Assembly (NCBI RefSeq): GCF_003992115.1
Contig: NZ_RQUX01000015.1
Span: 1-55,689 of the forward strand
DNA from: Veillonella ratti
GTDB taxonomy: Bacteria > Bacillota > Negativicutes > Veillonellales > Veillonellaceae
Direction of reading: 5' to 3'
DNA length: 55,689 nt
Each line of letters opens with the position of its first letter. Positions within the stretch are counted from its first letter, which is position 1. The position numbers and the translations under genes are program-made. Positions 52,158-55,689 of this stretch are shown here, in pieces. A model generated the notes under the pieces. It worked only from the letters and a program-made list of their open reading frames with translations. It searched no databases and was not told where the DNA came from.

Positions 52158-52445
52158 ATGGTTGGACTTCAGCGAGCTTTATTGATAATTGCATTTCTCT
52201 ATATCTTGTATCATATTTACGGACACGGTTTTACGACGACAAATCTAATTGCCATTGTATTGCTGTTGTTTTCGTTTGTTTTTGAAATAACCCGTAAGGC
52301 TCGCCGTGAAAAATTAGAAGCCTATTTTGCCCGTAAAGAGGCGGAAATAGCGGCTAAAGAAGCAGCCAAAGCAGCGGCTGCACGGGGTGAAACAGTTGAT
52401 TCGAATACAGAAAAGACAGTTGATGTTGAACATAAAGTTAAATGA
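52158..52445 (+). CDS. Small membrane protein with Ala/Glu/Lys-rich tail (95 aa)
   Basis: Two hydrophobic segments (ALLIIAFLYILYHIYG and TNLIAIVLLLFSFVFE) followed by a charged helical tail rich in Ala, Lys and Glu, likely coiled coil. No family recognised. AAAGGAG before ATG, 30 bp behind DUF421, so same operon. Confidence 0.7.
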   Translation: MVGLQRALLIIAFLYILYHIYGHGFTTTNLIAIVLLLFSFVFEITRKARREKLEAYFARKEAEIAAKEAAKAAAARGETVDSNTEKTVDVEHKVK

Positions 52446-52527
52446 TAGATGTTAAGAATAAGCTAAAGTCTGTACTTACAGGATGCTTATTAAGGAAGCT
52501 CTCAGCTTCTGATGAAAGGAGTCTTTG

Positions 52528-53283
52528 ATGAAATTAATTTCTTGGAATGTTAACGGCCTGCGTGCCGCGGTCACTAAAGGTTTTATGGAAAGTTTTGAAA
52601 AACTTGATGCGGATATGTTTTGTCTTCAGGAAACGAAGTTGCAGCCGCACCAAATCGAGTTGGAATTGCCGGGCTATGAGCAGTATTGGAACAGCGCGGT
52701 GAAAAAAGGGTACAGCGGTACGGCCCTTTTCACACGTGTAAAACCGTTAAATGTAACGAACGGTATCGGCATTGAAGAACACGACCAGGAAGGGCGCGTG
52801 ATTACGGCGGAATACGATAACTTCTATCTCGTAACTTGCTACACGCCGAACAGCCAGCGTGAATTGGCCCGTTTGGAATACCGCATGACTTGGGAAGACG
52901 CGTTCCGCGCCTATTTGTTGGAATTGGATGCGAAAAAACCGGTTATTCTTTGCGGTGATTTAAATGTAGCGCATAATGAAATTGACTTAAAAAATCCGAA
53001 GACAAATCGTAGAAACGCCGGCTTTACCGATGAAGAACGGGAAAAGATGACGGAGTTGTTAGATGCGGGTTTCACCGATACTTTCCGAAAACTATATCCG
53101 GACGTGACCGATGCGTACAGCTGGTGGTCCTATATGGGCAAAGCGCGCGATCGGAACGTAGGGTGGAGAATTGACTATTTCATTACCTCCGCACGTCTCG
53201 ATAAGGATATTGTGGAAGCTAAAATTCATCCGGATATTTTCGGCAGCGATCATTGTCCGGTTGAACTTGAAATTAATCTTTAA
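52528..53283 (+). CDS. xth: Exodeoxyribonuclease III
   Basis: AP endonuclease and 3'-5' exonuclease for base-excision repair. MKLISWNVNGLRAAV, CLQETKLQ (metal Glu), GYSGTALF, LCGDLNVAHNEIDLKNPK (catalytic Asp-Asn), WRIDYF and FGSDHCPV (catalytic Asp-His) are all present; 251 residues. ATG 52528 is preferred over TTG 52525 because AAAGGAG lies upstream at ideal spacing. Confidence 0.95.
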   Translation: MKLISWNVNGLRAAVTKGFMESFEKLDADMFCLQETKLQPHQIELELPGYEQYWNSAVKKGYSGTALFTRVKPLNVTNGIGIEEHDQEGRVITAEYDNFYLVTCYTPNSQRELARLEYRMTWEDAFRAYLLELDAKKPVILCGDLNVAHNEIDLKNPKTNRRNAGFTDEEREKMTELLDAGFTDTFRKLYPDVTDAYSWWSYMGKARDRNVGWRIDYFITSARLDKDIVEAKIHPDIFGSDHCPVELEINL

Positions 53284-53405
53284 TAAACCGTTAAGGTATA
53301 CTTTTTTGCCGGAACTATGGGTTTATAATCTATAGAATGGTCTAAATTACCGTATTTTATGGTGTTTTTGCTATATTGAATTATCATATATGCATAAAAA
53401 TAGTT

Positions 53406-53440
53406 AGAGTTCGCCTCGAAAAATCAAGGCGGACTCTTTT
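53406..53440 (+). terminator. Terminator after exonuclease III
   Basis: AGAGTTCGCCT (53406-53416) pairs with AGGCGGACTCT (53427-53437), then T-run. The remaining 53284-53615 gap shows only a probable gdhA promoter region. Confidence 0.85.
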
Positions 53441-53615
53441 ATTTTCTGTCCTTTATAAATCATGCGTAATAGTTATGATAAAAATGCCTCTTATGAAAAA
53501 TAAATAGTTATTATGGCGGTGCTGTGGTATAGTGTATACAAGACATGGATTAGTAATGTTGATTTTTAATTTTTAAATTTTAATAGTGTATGCGTAAGAA
53601 GGAGAAACGATTATT

Positions 53616-54872
53616 ATGGCAAATTATAATCCCTACGAAAACATGCTTAACACACTTGACCAAGCGGCCGAAAAATTAGGCTTGACGAGAAACGACTATG
53701 AAGTTATCCGTCATCCTGAACGCGAAATGCAAGTAGCCGTTCCTGTACAAATGGACGATGGTCATATTGAAGTTTTCAGCGGTTATCGTACGCAGCATAG
53801 TACAATTATGGGCGCCGCTAAAGGTGGTCTCCGTTTCCATCCTGATTCCGATGAAAATGAAGTTCGTGCTTTGGCAGCTTGGATGACAATCAAAAACTCT
53901 ATCGCACACCTTCCATACGGTGGCGGTAAAGGCGGCATCAAAGTAGATCCTAAGAAATTGAGCCAACGCGAATTAGAACGCTTGACTCGCGGTTTTGTTC
54001 GTAAAATTGCGCCAATCATCGGCGTTGATACTGACGTACCGGCTCCTGATGTTAACACTAATCCTCAAATCATGGCTTGGATCGTGGATGAATTCTCCAC
54101 ATTAAAAGGCGTATGGTCCCCAGGCGTTGTAACCGGTAAACCATTGGCCGTTGGCGGCTCCAAAGGCCGTAACGAAGCAACCGGTCGTGGCTGCATGTTT
54201 ACGTTGAAGAGCTACCTTGAAAAGAAAGGTAAGAAAATGAGCGACGTAACCATCGCTGTTCAAGGCTTCGGTAACGTAGGTAGCGTTGGTGCTTTATTGA
54301 TGCATCGTGAAGGCGCTAAAATTGTAGCTATCGGCGACGTTCATGGTTCCATTTATAATGAAAACGGTATCGACGTTGAAAAAGCTTACGAATATGCCAA
54401 CTCTCATGGCCGTTCTTTGGAAGGCTACGAAGAAGCCGGCATGACTCGTATTCCTAATCCTGAATTATTACTTCTTGACGTAGATGTATTATATCTCGCT
54501 GCTTTGGAAAACCAATTGAACGGCAGCAACATGAAAGAAGTTAAAGCTAAAACTATCTTGGAAGGTGCTAACGGCCCTACAACTAATGAAGCTGACTTGT
54601 ACTTCTTCGAAAAAGGCATCGAAATCATTCCTGACGTATTGGCAAACGGTGGTGGCGTAGTAACTTCTTACTATGAATGGGTACAGAACAAAGCCGGCTT
54701 CTACTGGGATGAAGACGAAGTAAATGCTCGCCTCGAAAAGAACATGAAGATGAGCTTTGAAGAAGTTTGGGAAATGCAACAGCAATACAAAGTATATCCT
54801 CGTTTAGCTGCTTATATGGTAGCTTTGAAACGTTTGGTTGATGCAAGCAAACTTCGTGGTTTCAACGGCTGA
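53616..54872 (+). CDS. gdhA: Glutamate dehydrogenase
   Basis: Reversible oxidative deamination of glutamate to 2-oxoglutarate. 418 residues, the hexameric NAD-type class: MGAAKGGLRFHPD, the catalytic PYGGGKGGIKVDP, DVPAPDVNTNPQIMAW, Rossmann VAIQGFGNVGSVGA-like (VQGFGNVGSVGALL) and EGANGPTTNEAD. A+T-poor, strongly codon-biased gene, suggesting high expression. GGAGAAACG before the ATG. Terminator at 54966. Confidence 0.95.
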   Translation: MANYNPYENMLNTLDQAAEKLGLTRNDYEVIRHPEREMQVAVPVQMDDGHIEVFSGYRTQHSTIMGAAKGGLRFHPDSDENEVRALAAWMTIKNSIAHLPYGGGKGGIKVDPKKLSQRELERLTRGFVRKIAPIIGVDTDVPAPDVNTNPQIMAWIVDEFSTLKGVWSPGVVTGKPLAVGGSKGRNEATGRGCMFTLKSYLEKKGKKMSDVTIAVQGFGNVGSVGALLMHREGAKIVAIGDVHGSIYNENGIDVEKAYEYANSHGRSLEGYEEAGMTRIPNPELLLLDVDVLYLAALENQLNGSNMKEVKAKTILEGANGPTTNEADLYFFEKGIEIIPDVLANGGGVVTSYYEWVQNKAGFYWDEDEVNARLEKNMKMSFEEVWEMQQQYKVYPRLAAYMVALKRLVDASKLRGFNG

Positions 54873-54965
54873 TTGTAGCTTATAAAACGCTCAGTATGAC
54901 TGTCTAAAACCGGCTATGCGTAGCCACCGATGTAAATGATAAAATAATAGAAGGATACTCAGCGT

Positions 54966-55005
54966 AAAAGCGGTCAGGTAAGTAATGCCTGGCCGCTTTA
55001 TTTTT
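54966..55005 (+). terminator. Terminator of gdhA
   Basis: AAAGCGGTCAGG (54967-54978) pairs with CCTGGCCGCTTT (54988-54999), then ATTTTTG. Confidence 0.88.
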
Positions 55006-55042
55006 GTTTACTCCATGCGTTTTACACTCATTATGACTCGGT

Positions 55043-55084
55043 CGACATTTTGTATTCGGCATTTTGTATTTGGTACTCGGTATT
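55043..55084. repeat. Three tandem 14-bp repeats
   Basis: CGACATTTTGTATT, CGGCATTTTGTATT and TGGTACTCGGTATT in succession, with a partial fourth (CGCCATTCGC). Lies between gdhA terminator and tRNA promoter. No other feature in 55006-55213. Confidence 0.6.
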
Positions 55085-55213
55085 CGCCATTCGCTTGTGC
55101 TACGTAGCTATTATTACCATAGCATAGAAATGTATTAAAAATAGGGGAATATGTGACTTCTGCAACGTATTTAGATTGCGTATAGAATTTGTAAAAAATA
55201 TATAAAAAAGTAC

Positions 55214-55242
55214 TTGCTTTTACTTTGAATTTAGTATAAAAT
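55214..55242 (+). promoter_or_regulatory. tRNA operon promoter
   Basis: -35 TTGCTT (55214-55219), 17-bp spacer, -10 TAAAAT (55237-55242), 15 bp before the first tRNA. Confidence 0.6.
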
Positions 55243-55256
55243 ATCTCTTGTACCAT

Positions 55257-55332
55257 TCCTCGATAGCTCAGTCGGTAGAGCAATCGGCTGTTAACCGATC
55301 GGTCGTAGGTTCGAGTCCTACTCGGGGAGCCA
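55257..55332 (+). tRNA. tRNA-Asn (GTT)
   Basis: Acceptor TCCTCGA/TCGGGGA, anticodon loop CTGTTAA, T-loop GGTTCGAGTCC and encoded CCA at 55330-55332. Confidence 0.96.
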
Positions 55333-55336
55333 ATGT

Positions 55337-55411
55337 GGCCCGTTGGTCAAGCGGTTAAGACACCGCCCTTTCACGGCGGTATCGGGGGTTCGATTCCCCC
55401 ACGGGTCACCA
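55337..55411 (+). tRNA. tRNA-Glu (TTC)
   Basis: Acceptor GGCCCGT/ACGGGTC, anticodon loop CTTTCAC, T-arm GGGGGTTCGATTCCCCC and encoded CCA at 55409-55411. Four bases after tRNA-Asn. Confidence 0.96.
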
Positions 55412-55414
55412 TAT

Positions 55415-55490
<76 letters not shown>

Positions 55491-55500
55491 GAATTTTATG

Positions 55501-55533
55501 AAAAAGCACTTGAGAAATCAAGTGCTTTTTTGT
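55501..55533 (+). terminator. Terminator of tRNA operon
   Basis: AAAAGCACTTGA and TCAAGTGCTTTT with a four-base loop, then T-run; A5/T6 makes it bidirectional. Confidence 0.88.
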
Positions 55534-55644
55534 TTTGTATGAGAAATTAATGTGCCTTGGAGATTAGAAATAATTCGTAAATGGAGTGTTAAATTTTTAG
55601 TTTACAAAAGTTTAGGCCTATAGGACATTTTGAGTTGGTTTTTA

Positions 55645-55686
55645 GACCGATGAGACTAGTATTTATCTAGTCTTATCGGTCTTTTA
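55645..55686 (+). terminator. Second terminator at window end
   Basis: GACCGATGAGACTAG (55645-55659) pairs with CTAGTCTTATCGGTC (55667-55681) with one G-U pair, then TTTTA. It may terminate a leftward gene beyond the window or back up the tRNA terminator. Confidence 0.75.
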
Positions 55687-55689
55687 AAA

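Overview
The window reads as a chromosomal segment of a diderm Firmicute of the class Negativicutes, most likely a Veillonella-like member of the Veillonellaceae. This is inferred from gene content: an autotransporter with a C-terminal beta-barrel and SLH-domain envelope proteins (outer-membrane traits) occur beside Firmicute-type families (UPF0340, DUF3290/DUF421, TcyP-like symporter, LutABC), together with lactate, malate, amino-acid and polyamine metabolism. No 16S or ribosomal-protein marker is present, so genus is not proven.

Layout. 1-4174: remnant of a prophage or integrative element with a frameshifted tyrosine integrase, small phage proteins, holin-like membrane proteins, an amidase endolysin and a membrane-anchored lysis-type protein, next to tRNA-Gly(CCC). 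4493-9001: carbonic anhydrase, DHA2 drug exporter, GNAT, lipid kinase (minus) and a GntR/FadR regulator. 9119-9282: promoter plus three consecutive hairpins, a candidate small RNA. 9456-13040: molybdopterin-binding protein, then an operon of hot-dog thioesterase, glutamate racemase, a membrane protein and a CofE-like ligase. 13211-18545: HyuA, HDAC-like amidohydrolase, RNase PH, RdgB and YfcE-like phosphodiesterase. 18688-20658: SpeD and malic enzyme. 21532-26272 (minus): two paralogous SLH proteins flanking a GT-C glycosyltransferase. 26706-31350: lutABC and a DAACS symporter. 31707-35990: a 1427-residue autotransporter. 36171-39349: frameshifted arginase-family gene, Crp/Fnr regulator, a frameshifted LppM-like lipoprotein and a second lipoprotein. 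39633-41062 (minus): FetAB-like ABC exporter. 41695-45278: ferredoxin-nitroreductase, threonine dehydratase, amino-acid permease. 45595-47908: MetQ lipoprotein and dihydropyrimidinase. 48206-53283: ornithine decarboxylase, UPF0340, DUF3290, DUF421, a small membrane protein and exonuclease III. 53616-54872: glutamate dehydrogenase, followed by tRNA-Asn, tRNA-Glu and tRNA-Val.

How it fits together. Lactate oxidation (LutABC), malic enzyme, glutamate dehydrogenase, threonine deamination and hydantoin/dihydropyrimidine cleavage suit an anaerobe living on organic and amino acids. SpeC and SpeD supply the putrescine and decarboxylated-SAM branches of polyamine synthesis, but no spermidine synthase is in the window.

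Most unusual signal. Three of the convergent gene junctions are filled by very long inverted repeats whose cores are 12-22 bp perfect stems closing a 34-40 nt loop that itself folds. Three of the four loops share one motif (about CGACTTT, a 5-bp hairpin, CAGGAG) whose inner stem differs in sequence but keeps pairing. At three sites the outer arms run into or abut the flanking stop codon. This looks like an uncatalogued family of structured bidirectional terminator or 3'-end RNA elements. Three separate genes also carry single-base disruptions (two in 6-base homopolymers, one in a 3-base run), which could be decay, phase variation or sequencing error.
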